From the NCBI GenBank assembly GCA_016926265.1, contig JAFGOW010000118.1:1-37794 (forward strand): a stretch of DNA of 37,794 nt, given 5' to 3'. The translations under genes and the position numbers were made by a program. The stretch is from Deltaproteobacteria bacterium. GTDB lineage: Bacteria; Desulfobacterota; Desulfuromonadia; Desulfuromonadales; JAAYDE01. This document shows positions 21,519-31,032 of the stretch, piece after piece. Every line of letters starts with the position of its first letter. Position 1 is the first letter of the stretch. Below the pieces are notes generated by a model. That model saw only the letters and a list, made by a program, of their open reading frames with translations, was not told the DNA's origin and did no database searches.

Positions 21519-24245
21519 TCATTCATCCATTTGGGAGATTTTTTCCCTCCACAACAGTTTTTCAAGGCTTACCACAATCCACGTGATCACGGCGATTCCC
21601 AAGGCCCGCAGCCACGAACCCAGAGAGACCGGCCCGGAATGGAATACCCAGTTCAGGGAAGGGGCATAGGTGAAGAGCAATTGAAGCCCCAGGGCGGTAA
21701 AGATCCCGGCCCATATCCAGGGATTGGAAAAGATGCCGATTTTCAGGACCGATTTGGTCAGAGACCGGCATTTGAGCAGATAGCCGATCTGAACCAGCAC
21801 GAAGACATTGACCGCTACGGTGCGGGCCGCATCCGGGCTGCTGCCCTTGATCAACTCCCACTCGAACAAGCCGAAAGCTCCCAACAGCAAGAGGGTTCCC
21901 ACCACCACGATCCGGACCGTCAACTCGAAGGTGAGAATGGGGCTGTGGGGATCCCTGGGACGGCGGCGCATGATGTCGGGTTCCTTGGCTTCGAAGGCCA
22001 GGGTCAGGCCGAGCAGAACCGCCGTCACCATATTGAGCCACAGGATCTGGATTGGCAGAATCGGCAGGGTCACCCCCGCCAGCACCGCCACCATGATGAC
22101 CAGCCCTTGTCCGATATTGGTCGGCAAGGTCCAGATAATGAACTTGGTCAGGTTGTCGAAAACACCCCGTCCTTCTTCCACGGCGGCTTCTACGGTGGCG
22201 AAATTATCGTCGGTCAGGACAACATCGGCGGCATCCTTGGCCGCTTCGGTACCGGCTATCCCCAGAGCCACACCGATGTCGGCCTTTTTCAGGGCCGCGG
22301 CGTCATTGACGCTGCTTCCCGTCAAGGCCACAATGTGGCCGCGGCTCTGAATGGCTTTTACCAAGCGGAGCTTTTGCTCCGGAGAAACCCTGGAAAAAAC
22401 GACCGTTCGTTCCGCCAGTTCGGTGATTTCCCTGTCGGAAAGGGTGGCGAGGGTTTTGCCGGTCACCGGCGCCGTATCGACATGGTGCCCTTTCACGGGG
22501 CGGAAAAGACCAAGCTGGGCGGCAATGGCCGCTGCCGTACCGGGGTGGTCGCCCGTAATCATCTTGACCTGGATTCCGGCTGAATGGCAGCTTGCCAGCG
22601 CAGCGATGGCTTCGTTTCGCGGTGGATCAATCATCCCTTGCAGCCCCAGGAAGGTCAGGTCGGAACGAAGGTCGTTCAGGGCGAGGGAACGTTGTTCCGG
22701 CATCCCTTCCTTTCTGGCCAGGGCCAGGACCCGCAACCCCTTGGCGGTCATCTCTTCGATGGCTTGGGAAATCCTGGCGCGATCCAGGGAAAAGTGTTGA
22801 AAGTTCGAGTCGAGGGAATCGACGCAGGCATCGAGGATCACCTCCGCGGCGCCTTTGACGGAAATTACCGGAAGGGATTGGGGCCCGGATGAATGGAGAG
22901 TGGCCATGAACGGGCGGTGGGGTTCAAAAGGGATGGAATCGAGGCGGGGGAAATTTTTGCGCTCTTTTTCCGGGGACAGACCGGCCTTGGCGGCCGCTAC
23001 CAGAAGAGCTCCTTCGGTGGGATCCCCGTCGATGGTCCAGTGTTCGTCCTCAAGGCGAAGGTTGCTGTCGTTGCAAAGCAGCCCGGCGCGAAGGCATTCC
23101 TTCAGCCCCCGGTGGTTGTCCGGGGAGATCGGAACCCCGTGGCGGGTAAAATGCCCCGATGGAAGATAACCGGTTCCTGAGACCTCAAAAAGGTCTGCGC
23201 TGGCAAAGATCTCCCTCACCGTCATCTGATTTTTCGTCAAAGTGCCCGTTTTGTCCGAACAGAGCACCGTGGTGCTGCCCAGGGTTTCCACCACCGGAAG
23301 TCTGCGGACGATGGCCCGGCGTTGGGCCATCCGGGACACTCCGATGCCGAGGGCCATGGCCAAAACAGCGGGGAGACCTTCAGGGATGGCGGCTACGGCG
23401 AGGGAAACGGCGGCCAGGAAGGTGTCTTCCAGGGAATACCCACGGAGCAGGCCAGCCCCAAAGGTGACGGCGGACAGACCGACAATGACGTAAAGCAAAA
23501 CCCGGCTGAAGGTGGAGAATTTTCGGGCGAGAGGGGTTTCGAGGGAGGTGGTTCCGGAAATCAGTTCTGAAATGCGCCCGACCTCGGTCTTATTGCCGGT
23601 GGCGACTACGATTCCGGTGGCTTGCCCCGAGAGGACCGAGGTCGAGGCAAAGGCCATGTTGCACCGATCGGCCAGGACGGTCTCATCGGGAAGCTGCTCC
23701 TCCGTTTTCACTACGGGAGTCGAATTTCCGCTCAGCGACGATTGGTCCACCCGTAGATCGCGGCTCTGGCAGATTCTCAAGTCCGCCGGAATTTTGTCCC
23801 CCGCCTGCAGAATGACGATATCGCCGGGAACCAGCTCCTCGGCCCGGATGCGGGATTGTTCTCCGGACCGCAACACGGTTGATTCCATGACGTGGTTTCC
23901 GGGTGCCGACCCGTTGGTTTTAGCGATTTTAGAGGCCTGGAAGAATCCGATCACTGCGTTGAGAATGACAACGCCGAAAATGACCCCGGAATCAACCCAC
24001 TCATGGAGGACGGCGGTGATGGTTCCGGCGGCGATCAGGACGTAAACCAAAGGCTGATGGAATTGGGAAAAAAAGCGCGCCAGGGGGCCGCGTCCCCGCT
24101 TGAGACTGAGGAGATTGGAGCCGAAGCGTTTGCTCCGGTATTCCACCTCGAACAGGTCGAGGCCTTTTTTTAAATCGGTTTCGAGGAGTTTCGCGGCCTG
24201 TTCAGAGGATAAGGCATGCCAATGTTTTCCGAGCAGAATTTCCAT
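21519..24245 (-). CDS. P2-like cation-transporting P-type ATPase with altered catalytic motifs
   Basis: The gene encodes 908 residues with the full domain order: cation-ATPase N-domain, M1-M2, actuator, M3-M4 with IPEGLP (288-292), phosphorylation motif DKTGTLT with D331, nucleotide-binding domain with KGA (464-466), hinge, and M5-M10. Two usually invariant motifs are changed. The actuator TGES is SGNS at 172-175 (Glu to Asn). The hinge TGDGVND is TGSSVND at 642-648 (the Mg-binding Asp and the next Gly are both Ser). M5 reads TNIGQG, where relatives often have Glu for Gln. M6 reads LWLNMVTAVLLG, a class of unknown ion specificity. The protein is otherwise intact. It may be catalytically slow, locked as phosphoenzyme, or used as a sensor. 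Confidence 0.92.
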   Translation of the reverse strand: MEILLGKHWHALSSEQAAKLLETDLKKGLDLFEVEYRSKRFGSNLLSLKRGRGPLARFFSQFHQPLVYVLIAAGTITAVLHEWVDSGVIFGVVILNAVIGFFQASKIAKTNGSAPGNHVMESTVLRSGEQSRIRAEELVPGDIVILQAGDKIPADLRICQSRDLRVDQSSLSGNSTPVVKTEEQLPDETVLADRCNMAFASTSVLSGQATGIVVATGNKTEVGRISELISGTTSLETPLARKFSTFSRVLLYVIVGLSAVTFGAGLLRGYSLEDTFLAAVSLAVAAIPEGLPAVLAMALGIGVSRMAQRRAIVRRLPVVETLGSTTVLCSDKTGTLTKNQMTVREIFASADLFEVSGTGYLPSGHFTRHGVPISPDNHRGLKECLRAGLLCNDSNLRLEDEHWTIDGDPTEGALLVAAAKAGLSPEKERKNFPRLDSIPFEPHRPFMATLHSSGPQSLPVISVKGAAEVILDACVDSLDSNFQHFSLDRARISQAIEEMTAKGLRVLALARKEGMPEQRSLALNDLRSDLTFLGLQGMIDPPRNEAIAALASCHSAGIQVKMITGDHPGTAAAIAAQLGLFRPVKGHHVDTAPVTGKTLATLSDREITELAERTVVFSRVSPEQKLRLVKAIQSRGHIVALTGSSVNDAAALKKADIGVALGIAGTEAAKDAADVVLTDDNFATVEAAVEEGRGVFDNLTKFIIWTLPTNIGQGLVIMVAVLAGVTLPILPIQILWLNMVTAVLLGLTLAFEAKEPDIMRRRPRDPHSPILTFELTVRIVVVGTLLLLGAFGLFEWELIKGSSPDAARTVAVNVFVLVQIGYLLKCRSLTKSVLKIGIFSNPWIWAGIFTALGLQLLFTYAPSLNWVFHSGPVSLGSWLRALGIAVITWIVVSLEKLLWREKISQMDE

Positions 24246-24516
24246 AGATCCAGTCCAACCTGGTTCATTAAGGAGACGAAATCGATCCGAGTCGCGCCGG
24301 GATTTGACCGGGGAGACCGCTTGAACAGAAAAAATTTAACCATTTACTGCCTGAGGAGGCAAGAACACTTTTAGGTCCGTTGTTTTTGTCAGATATCCGT
24401 TGCCGAAAGGAGGCTCCCGGAAGAGGGGGTTCTTTTCTATTGGCATTACCTACCCAAATTGTTATAAAAGCAAGTTGGTTTCAAAAATAAAGTATAGCGG
24501 ATGGAGGAAAAAGCAG

Positions 24517-25416
24517 ATGAGAAGACCCCAAAAAATGGAGACCCGGTCGGGCCTGATTGCCAAGGAAGTCTTGAAGGAGTGCGGCAACGACTGGCTTTCA
24601 GCGGCTTTGAAGATGTTTCAGATGGCCAAGGACGACCATAACCTGATGCGTGAGATTGTCGACCCCATCATCGCGGATCGGGTTTATGAGGCGCTGGAGC
24701 GGATTTCCCCCATCAATTATGGTGGGAAAACGCTGCTGACCTGCCCCCTTACCACCAGTGAATTCGTGCTTTTGAGAGACGCGGGCAAGGAGGAACTGGA
24801 AAGGGAGATGTCTTTTTTCGAAGAGAACATGAAAAAATCCCTGGAAAGGGCTGCCTGGTTTCATCGGGTCATGGAATCGCTGGAGGAAAAAAAGAAAGTC
24901 CGGGATCAGTTTTCCGCCGAGGATATGACGGCATTGCGCCAAAAATTCGGGGAGGAATGGAAGGGGGAAGTCACCTTTTTCACCTCCGAGGCTTCCACCC
25001 CTATCAAAAAACTGACCATCGAGGCCATCCAAAAAAGCCAGGGAGATTGGATGCTGGCCTTGCAACTCTTGACCAAGCGGGTTTTGGAGGATCCCCTGGC
25101 GTTGTTTTCCCTCACCTCGCCGGTCTTCTTTTCAGCCTTGTGGCAGGTTTTTGGACAGGTTTCGGAACATTCCGTCGACATGTCTCCGCCCCTTAATTTT
25201 CCCTTAAGTTCCGGCTGGATTTTCGGCGATGCGACGCGGGAGGAATTGAAGCAGGAAGTGCTATTCTGGGAAGAAAACGCCCGCTTTCTGCTTCGCAAAC
25301 TGCGCTGGTTTTCCCTGATCCGCGACGCCGTGGGGGAAAATGGGCGGGTCTACAAGCTGCTCAGCGAACTGCATGTGAAAAAATTCTGGAATGATGCCTT
25401 CTTATCGGTCCGGTAG
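24517..25416 (+). CDS. Unknown protein built from two copies of one helical domain
   Basis: The gene encodes 299 residues from ATG at 24517, eight bases after GGAGG (24504-24508). No signal peptide or membrane segment is seen, so it is probably cytoplasmic. The two halves align. NDWLSAALKMFQMAKDD (24-40) corresponds to GDWMLALQLLTKRVLED (176-192), and DAGKEELEREMSFFEEN (88-104) corresponds to DATREELKQEVLFWEEN (238-254). The distance between the blocks is nearly the same in both halves (about 62 residues). Charged helices dominate. I do not recognise the family. The gene sits alone between the divergent ATPase gene and galE. Confidence 0.8.
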   Translation: MRRPQKMETRSGLIAKEVLKECGNDWLSAALKMFQMAKDDHNLMREIVDPIIADRVYEALERISPINYGGKTLLTCPLTTSEFVLLRDAGKEELEREMSFFEENMKKSLERAAWFHRVMESLEEKKKVRDQFSAEDMTALRQKFGEEWKGEVTFFTSEASTPIKKLTIEAIQKSQGDWMLALQLLTKRVLEDPLALFSLTSPVFFSALWQVFGQVSEHSVDMSPPLNFPLSSGWIFGDATREELKQEVLFWEENARFLLRKLRWFSLIRDAVGENGRVYKLLSELHVKKFWNDAFLSVR

Positions 25417-26520
<1,104 letters not shown>

Positions 26521-26548
26521 GGGGCTTTTTTGAGGGAGCAGACGCCAA

Positions 26549-27400
26549 GTGACGAATAAATTAGCTCGTTTTCGCACCCCATTTTGGCGGCACCTCGGTT
26601 CCAATCGGACGGCGTTGGTCGGCGGCGTCATCGTTTCAGGCATGTTTCTGCTGGCGCTCGTGGCGCCGCTGGCCGGTCACGATCCGGCTGCCATCGACAT
26701 CGCCGCGGCGCTGCTGCCGCCTACCTGGCAGCATCCCATGGGTACCGACGACCTGGGGCGAGATGTCCTGGCGCGGATCCTGTTCGGCGCCCGCATCTCC
26801 CTCCTGGTCGGTTTCGTCTCGGTGGGGATCGCCACCCTCATCGGGATCGTCCTCGGTTCCCTGGCCGGTTACTACGGCTCCTGGGTGGATGCGCTGATCA
26901 TGCGCTTTGTCGATGTCATGCTCTGTTTCCCCACCTTCTTCCTGATTCTGGCGGTCATCGCTTTCCTCGATCCCTCCATCTGGAACATCATGGCCGTGAT
27001 CGGGCTGACCGGCTGGATGGGAGTCGCCCGCCTGGTGCGGGCCGAGTTCCTGACGCTGCGCCAGCGGGATTTCGTGCTCGCGGCCCGGGCGTTGGGAGCC
27101 TTCGATGCCCGGATCATTTTCCGCCACATCCTTCCCAACGCCCTCTCCCCGGTGCTGGTATCGGCGACCCTGGGAGTGGCCGGGGCGATTCTCACCGAGA
27201 GCGCCCTTTCCTTTCTCGGCATCGGTGTCCAGCCCCCGACCCCTTCCTGGGGCAACATGCTGATTGTCGGCAAACAGACCCTCGGCTCCGCCTGGTGGCT
27301 CTCCGCCTTTCCGGGATTTGCCATCCTGCTGACGGTACTCGGCTACAACCTGCTGGGGGAGGGGATTCGCGACGCCCTCGATCCCCGTTTCCAGAGGTGA
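26549..27400 (+). CDS. Oligopeptide/dipeptide-type ABC transporter permease (DppC/OppC family)
   Basis: The gene encodes 283 residues from GTG at 26549, ten bases after GAGGGAG. It has the OppC/DppC N-terminal segment before TM1 and six hydrophobic segments. The cytoplasmic loop HPMGTDDLGRDVLARILFGAR follows TM1, and the ATPase-coupling EAA-like loop includes RALGAFDARIIFRHILPNA. GESALSF-type and PPTPSWGNML sequences near the end are also DppC hallmarks (here TESALSFLGIG). It would form a channel with a DppB-type subunit and two ATPases. None of these is in the window, so it is an orphan between galE and mutM. Transported peptides or nickel cannot be told apart from this subunit. Confidence 0.9.
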   Translation: MTNKLARFRTPFWRHLGSNRTALVGGVIVSGMFLLALVAPLAGHDPAAIDIAAALLPPTWQHPMGTDDLGRDVLARILFGARISLLVGFVSVGIATLIGIVLGSLAGYYGSWVDALIMRFVDVMLCFPTFFLILAVIAFLDPSIWNIMAVIGLTGWMGVARLVRAEFLTLRQRDFVLAARALGAFDARIIFRHILPNALSPVLVSATLGVAGAILTESALSFLGIGVQPPTPSWGNMLIVGKQTLGSAWWLSAFPGFAILLTVLGYNLLGEGIRDALDPRFQR

Positions 27401-27452
27401 AGGGTCGCCGCCTCATGGCTTCCCGATAGTGAACCCCCTTTGAGGACGCCGG

Positions 27453-28268
27453 ATGCCCGAACTGCCTGAGGTTGAGACCATCCGCCGAGGGATTTTGCCG
27501 CTCACCGGCGGGAAGAAGGTGGAGCGGCTCATCGTCCGGGTCCACGCGCTCCGCTACCCTCTCGATGGCCTCAAACTTGCCTGCCTGCGCGGCCAGAGGC
27601 TGGAGGATATCACCCGCCGCGGCAAATACCTTCTGTTCCATTTCTCCCGCGGGTGGCTGCTTCTTCACCTGGGGATGTCCGGTTCTCTCCGCTATCTTCC
27701 TGAGAGCAGGCCGCCCGCTGCCCACGATCATTTCGACATCCGATTTCAGGACGGTTCCTGCCTGCGGCTTCGCGATCCCCGCCGTTTCGGGCTGGTTCTC
27801 TTCCTGGAACAGGACCCCTTCACGCATCCGCTCCTGAAGGCCTTTGGGCCTGAACCGTTTTCGGAAGAGATGAACGGCGCCTATTTGCACCGGCGGTCGC
27901 GGGGAAAGCGCCTTCCGGTCAAGGAGTTGCTGCTCGATCAAAAAACCGTGGCCGGACTCGGCAACATCTATGTCAATGAAGCCCTTTTCGCTGCCGGCAT
28001 CGATCCCCGGAAAGCCGCTGGGAGCATTGGCTTGTCCCGCTACCAGAGGCTGGCGGCGGCGATCCGCGAAGTGCTCGGCCGAGCCCTGGCAGCGGGGGGC
28101 ACGACGTTGCGGGATTTCCGGGATGGGGTGGGGAATCCCGGTTATTTTTCGGTCCAGCTTCAGGTTTACGGACGGGCCGGGATGCCTTGTCCGCGGTGCG
28201 GGGCTTCCGTGGTGGGGGAGCGGTGCCATCAGCGCTCCATTTATTTTTGTCGGCGGTGCCAGAAATAG
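27453..28268 (+). CDS. mutM: Formamidopyrimidine-DNA glycosylase (Fpg/MutM)
   Basis: The gene encodes 271 residues. It removes oxidised purines such as 8-oxoguanine and cuts the abasic site in base-excision repair. The protein begins PELPEVETI, with catalytic P2 and E3. It also has K57-region RRGKYLLF, the void-filling MSGSLR loop, LLDQKTVAGLGNIYVNE (helix-two-turn-helix), and a C-terminal zinc finger with CPRCG and CRRCQK. All key residues are present and the length is normal. GAGGA stands before the ATG. It is followed at 35 bases by a nitroreductase gene on the same strand. Confidence 0.97.
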   Translation: MPELPEVETIRRGILPLTGGKKVERLIVRVHALRYPLDGLKLACLRGQRLEDITRRGKYLLFHFSRGWLLLHLGMSGSLRYLPESRPPAAHDHFDIRFQDGSCLRLRDPRRFGLVLFLEQDPFTHPLLKAFGPEPFSEEMNGAYLHRRSRGKRLPVKELLLDQKTVAGLGNIYVNEALFAAGIDPRKAAGSIGLSRYQRLAAAIREVLGRALAAGGTTLRDFRDGVGNPGYFSVQLQVYGRAGMPCPRCGASVVGERCHQRSIYFCRRCQK

Positions 28269-28303
28269 GATGAGGCCGGTGGGAGAAAGGAAAGGGAAAG
28301 GAT

Positions 28304-28807
28304 ATGGACCTGCTGGAAGGAATCATGACGCGGCGGAGCGTGCGGGAATTCTCTGAGCGGGAAGTCAGCGGGGAAGAACTGGAAAAAATCCTCGCTGCGA
28401 GCAGCCGTGCGCCGTCGGGTCTCAACAATCAACCCTGGAGGTTTGTAATCGTCCGTTCCGCTTCCACCCGCGGGCAATTGGCGGCACTGACCCGTTACGG
28501 CCCGATAATCCGCAATGCCTCTCTGTGTCTGGCGGTGTTCCTCGACGGCAACGCCGTCTATCATCATGTCAAGGATTGCCAGGCGATCGGAGCTTGCCTC
28601 CAGAATATGCTTCTGGCCGCCCATGGGTTGGGGCTGGGCGGGGTCTGGCTGGGGGAAATTCTTAAAAACGGCGCCGAGGTCCGGCGGCTGCTGGAGGTCG
28701 GGGAGGACCTGGAGCTGATGGCGGTTCTGGCCCTGGGGGAACCCAAGGGGAAGGGGGAAGAGACTGACAGGAAAAGACTTCAGGAGTTGGTGTTGAAGGA
28801 ATGGTAG
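28304..28807 (+). CDS. Nitroreductase-family flavoprotein
   Basis: The gene encodes 167 residues of the FMN-dependent nitroreductase fold. MTRRSVREFSEREVS and the RAPSGLNNQPWRFVIV phosphate/FMN-binding block are at the N-terminus. IGACLQNMLLAAHGLGLGGVWLG is the central helix and loop (split in the usual place). It is on the short side for the family. It reduces nitro compounds, quinones or other small molecules with NAD(P)H, and the natural substrate is unknown. AAAGG precedes the ATG. It probably shares a transcript with mutM. It converges with the GGDEF-like gene, and a GC-rich hairpin lies between them. Confidence 0.9.
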   Translation: MDLLEGIMTRRSVREFSEREVSGEELEKILAASSRAPSGLNNQPWRFVIVRSASTRGQLAALTRYGPIIRNASLCLAVFLDGNAVYHHVKDCQAIGACLQNMLLAAHGLGLGGVWLGEILKNGAEVRRLLEVGEDLELMAVLALGEPKGKGEETDRKRLQELVLKEW

Positions 28808-28844
28808 CGGTCCGGCCGCGGGCTGTTTTCCGCAACCGGACCGC
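28807..28844. terminator. GC-rich inverted repeat between convergent genes
   Basis: GCGGTCCGG (28807-28815) pairs exactly with CCGGACCGC (28836-28844), and an inner GCGG/CCGC can extend the helix. There is no T-run on either side, so it would be a Rho-assisted or weak terminator rather than a classic intrinsic one. Confidence 0.45.
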
Positions 28845-28859
28845 AAATAGGCGATGTTT

Positions 28860-29834
28860 TCAGGAGACGCTGGCGGAAGGGGGAACATCCGTTGAGGTGC
28901 CGCGCTTTTCCAGCGAAAGATGGACAATCCGGCGTTTGAGGTCTTCGTTGCCGGGATAAAATATTTCGCAACGGTCAACCCCCTTTTTGGATACGGCCTT
29001 CAGAGCCACATAGGCTTCGTCGACCATCCGTTTGGGGTTGGCGGGGTCGAGTTTGCTGGGGCCGCTGATGCCGATGCTGACCGTGACCGGGTTGCTCAGG
29101 GGCTGGCCCGATATCCGCTTGCGGATCCGTTCCGCAATGACATAAGCCTGCTGGACGTTGAGACCGGGCAGGAAAAACCCGAAGGCCTGGCTGTCCAGTC
29201 GGCAGATCAGGTCGTCTTTTCGGGACAGCTGGCTCAGGAATTTGCCGATTCCGACCACGGTCCGTTCCGCTGCCTGAGGACCGAGGGTCTCGGAAATGGA
29301 ACCGAGGTGGTCGGGGCGGATGACCAGGAAGGAACCCAATAGCCCTTCCATGTTTTTGGCCTTCTCTTTCAGGGCCGTTTCGAGATAGTCCCAGGTGTGG
29401 AGCCCTGTTGCGGCATCGGTGGTGGTTCTCCGAATCAGCTCCGCGTAGGCGCTCCGCAACCCATCGATGCGTTTTTTTCTCAGGATATGGGGTTGCACCA
29501 AGGCGTTGAGTTCCCTCGTGGCCATTTGTTCATCGAGACAATCGGCGGCTCCCATTTCCAGTGCCCGGATCCGTTTTTCCGGGGTCATTCCCGATGTGAC
29601 CAGGAATACCGGAATATCCTTCCAGATCTCGTTCTTTTCCAGGGCGCTGAAGATATCCCTGGGGTTGAACTGGATATTTTCCTCTTCGCAGAAGATGACA
29701 TCGACGGGGCGTTTTCCCAACAGGGCGGTCATTTCATGGGGGTTGATGCAATAGAAGGATTCACCCTGGTTCAGGATGGTTTCGCTTCTCCAGGGTCTGA
29801 AGCCGGTTTTCCCCACAAATAGTAATGTGATCAT
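28860..29834 (-). CDS. Degenerate receiver-GGDEF protein (likely non-catalytic)
   Basis: The gene encodes 324 residues from ATG at 29834 behind an excellent GGAAGGAGG. A longer frame to 29918 has no ribosome-binding site. Residues 1-118 have a receiver-like fold. The phospho-acceptor position reads FCEEEN (E50 instead of Asp), and the usual YLxKP lysine position is CLDEQ (E102). Residues 135-295 resemble a GGDEF domain, with TDAATGLHTWDYLETAL for the usual D-x-LT-GL-N region. The signature after R212 is DSQAF (214-218) instead of GGDEF, and VSIGIS is retained. It is unlikely to be phosphorylated or to make c-di-GMP. A regulatory or binding role is more likely. Confidence 0.85.
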   Translation of the reverse strand: MITLLFVGKTGFRPWRSETILNQGESFYCINPHEMTALLGKRPVDVIFCEEENIQFNPRDIFSALEKNEIWKDIPVFLVTSGMTPEKRIRALEMGAADCLDEQMATRELNALVQPHILRKKRIDGLRSAYAELIRRTTTDAATGLHTWDYLETALKEKAKNMEGLLGSFLVIRPDHLGSISETLGPQAAERTVVGIGKFLSQLSRKDDLICRLDSQAFGFFLPGLNVQQAYVIAERIRKRISGQPLSNPVTVSIGISGPSKLDPANPKRMVDEAYVALKAVSKKGVDRCEIFYPGNEDLKRRIVHLSLEKRGTSTDVPPSASVS

Positions 29835-30327
29835 GGATATCCTCCTTCCAATAAAAATTCCTGGCTGGGAAAAATTCTTCAACGGATATTTGGTCTGTTT
29901 AGCAAAAGGAAAGCCCATGTCCAGTCACTTCTTGTGGAGAAGGCCTTTCCAGTGCCATTCAATGGTTTTGAAGTAATTTTGAAATTATACAACATACTGA
30001 ATAATAAAAGGAATTAGACATTTTCAATTTTTTTTACAAATCAAAAAAATTTTCCCCTTTTTTTTCAACGACCCTCCGATCAGATCCATTTCGGTTGTCA
30101 GGATGGAAATTTGTCTCGGCGTTTTCTTTCCACGGTAATGCAAGTCAAGGAATTGACTGGTTCTTTCCCGGTGAATGGAATAAGATTTTGGCCCTGCGCC
30201 CCTTTTCGGGATTTTCTTCGTCCCTCTTCCCGATCTTATAATTGACAGAAATACTCAGGTATGATAAGAACACCCTGCTTTGGCCCTCACTTTTTTGGCG
30301 GGAGGCCACAAAGAACGGAGGTGTTCG
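29835..30327. other. AT-rich divergent intergenic region upstream of cysE-isc
   Basis: This is about 490 bases between the GGDEF-like gene (-) and cysE (+), with long A and T runs around 30000-30070. The right end carries the IscR-like operator and the promoter of the cysE-isc operon. No ORF with coding character or RNA gene is seen. Confidence 0.6.
30238..30270 (+). promoter_or_regulatory. Candidate IscR type-1 operator overlapping the cysE-isc promoter
   Basis: The 25 bases at 30238-30262 match the E. coli IscR type-1 consensus (ATASYYGACTRWWWYAGTCRRSTAT) at 22 positions. Mismatches are at positions 4, 10 and 17. It contains a perfect -35 TTGACA (30242-30247), with a possible -10 TAAGAA at 30265-30270 (17-base spacing) or TATGAT at 30260. 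The operon it precedes encodes IscR itself, so binding of cluster-loaded IscR would repress the operon. The consensus is from E. coli, and the local IscR could differ. Confidence 0.7.
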
Positions 30328-31032
30328 GTGCTGGCCCAATTGAAGGCAGATCTGAAGGCGGTTTTCGACCGTGATCCAGCGGTTCGCAGCGTGGCGGAGA
30401 TCTTCTTCTGTTACCCCGGCTTCCATGCCATCCTGTTTTATCGTCTGAGTCATTTCCTCTGGACCCATAAACTGTTTTTCCTGGGGCGGCTGGTATCCCA
30501 TCTGGGGCGCTTTTTCACCGGCATTGAAATTCACCCGGGCGCCAAAATCGGGCGCGGTTTCTTCATCGACCACGGCATGGGGGTGGTGATCGGGGAGACG
30601 GCCGAAATCGGGGATAACTGCACCCTGTATCACGGCGTGACTCTGGGGGGCACTTCCTGGGCCAAGGAAAAGCGGCATCCGACCCTCAAGGACAACGTGG
30701 TGGTGGGGGCCGGCGCCAAGATTCTCGGGCCCTTTACGGTGGGGGAAGATTGCCGGATCGGCGCCAATTCCGTGGTGGTCAAGGAGGTGCCGCCCCATTC
30801 CACCGTGGTCGGAGTACCGGGGCGGATCGTCATGACCGCCGGGGTTAAACAGGAACAGGAGCGGGCCGACCTCGAACACGGCAAACTGCCCGATCCCCAG
30901 GCCAAGGCCATCTCCTGTCTTTATGACCAGGTGGTTTCGCTGGAGAAGAAGATCAAAGAACTGACCCAAGAGGTCGAGGCGTTGCGGAGCCCGTCCCCGG
31001 TTCCGAAAAGGAGAAAGGGGGCCAAGGAATGA
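30328..31032 (+). CDS. cysE: Serine O-acetyltransferase
   Basis: The gene encodes 234 residues from GTG at 30328, with GGAGG six bases upstream. The enzyme acetylates L-serine with acetyl-CoA, the first step of cysteine synthesis. The left-handed beta-helix is clear: [19 protein letters not shown], then [23 protein letters not shown], then [25 protein letters not shown] (read as successive hexapeptide turns). Catalytic His are in DHGMG and YHGVT. It is the short bacterial form, with a C-terminal predicted coiled coil ([16 protein letters not shown]). It overlaps iscR by four bases, so cysteine supply and Fe-S assembly are co-expressed. Confidence 0.95.
   Translation: MLAQLKADLKAVFDRDPAVRSVAEIFFCYPGFHAILFYRLSHFLWTHKLFFLGRLVSHLGRFFTGIEIHPGAKIGRGFFIDHGMGVVIGETAEIGDNCTLYHGVTLGGTSWAKEKRHPTLKDNVVVGAGAKILGPFTVGEDCRIGANSVVVKEVPPHSTVVGVPGRIVMTAGVKQEQERADLEHGKLPDPQAKAISCLYDQVVSLEKKIKELTQEVEALRSPSPVPKRRKGAKE

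Noticed and set aside
21126-22583. 485-codon plus-strand frame opposite the deaminase and P-type ATPase
   Set aside because: It is the complement of two well-supported genes and has no domain pattern of its own.
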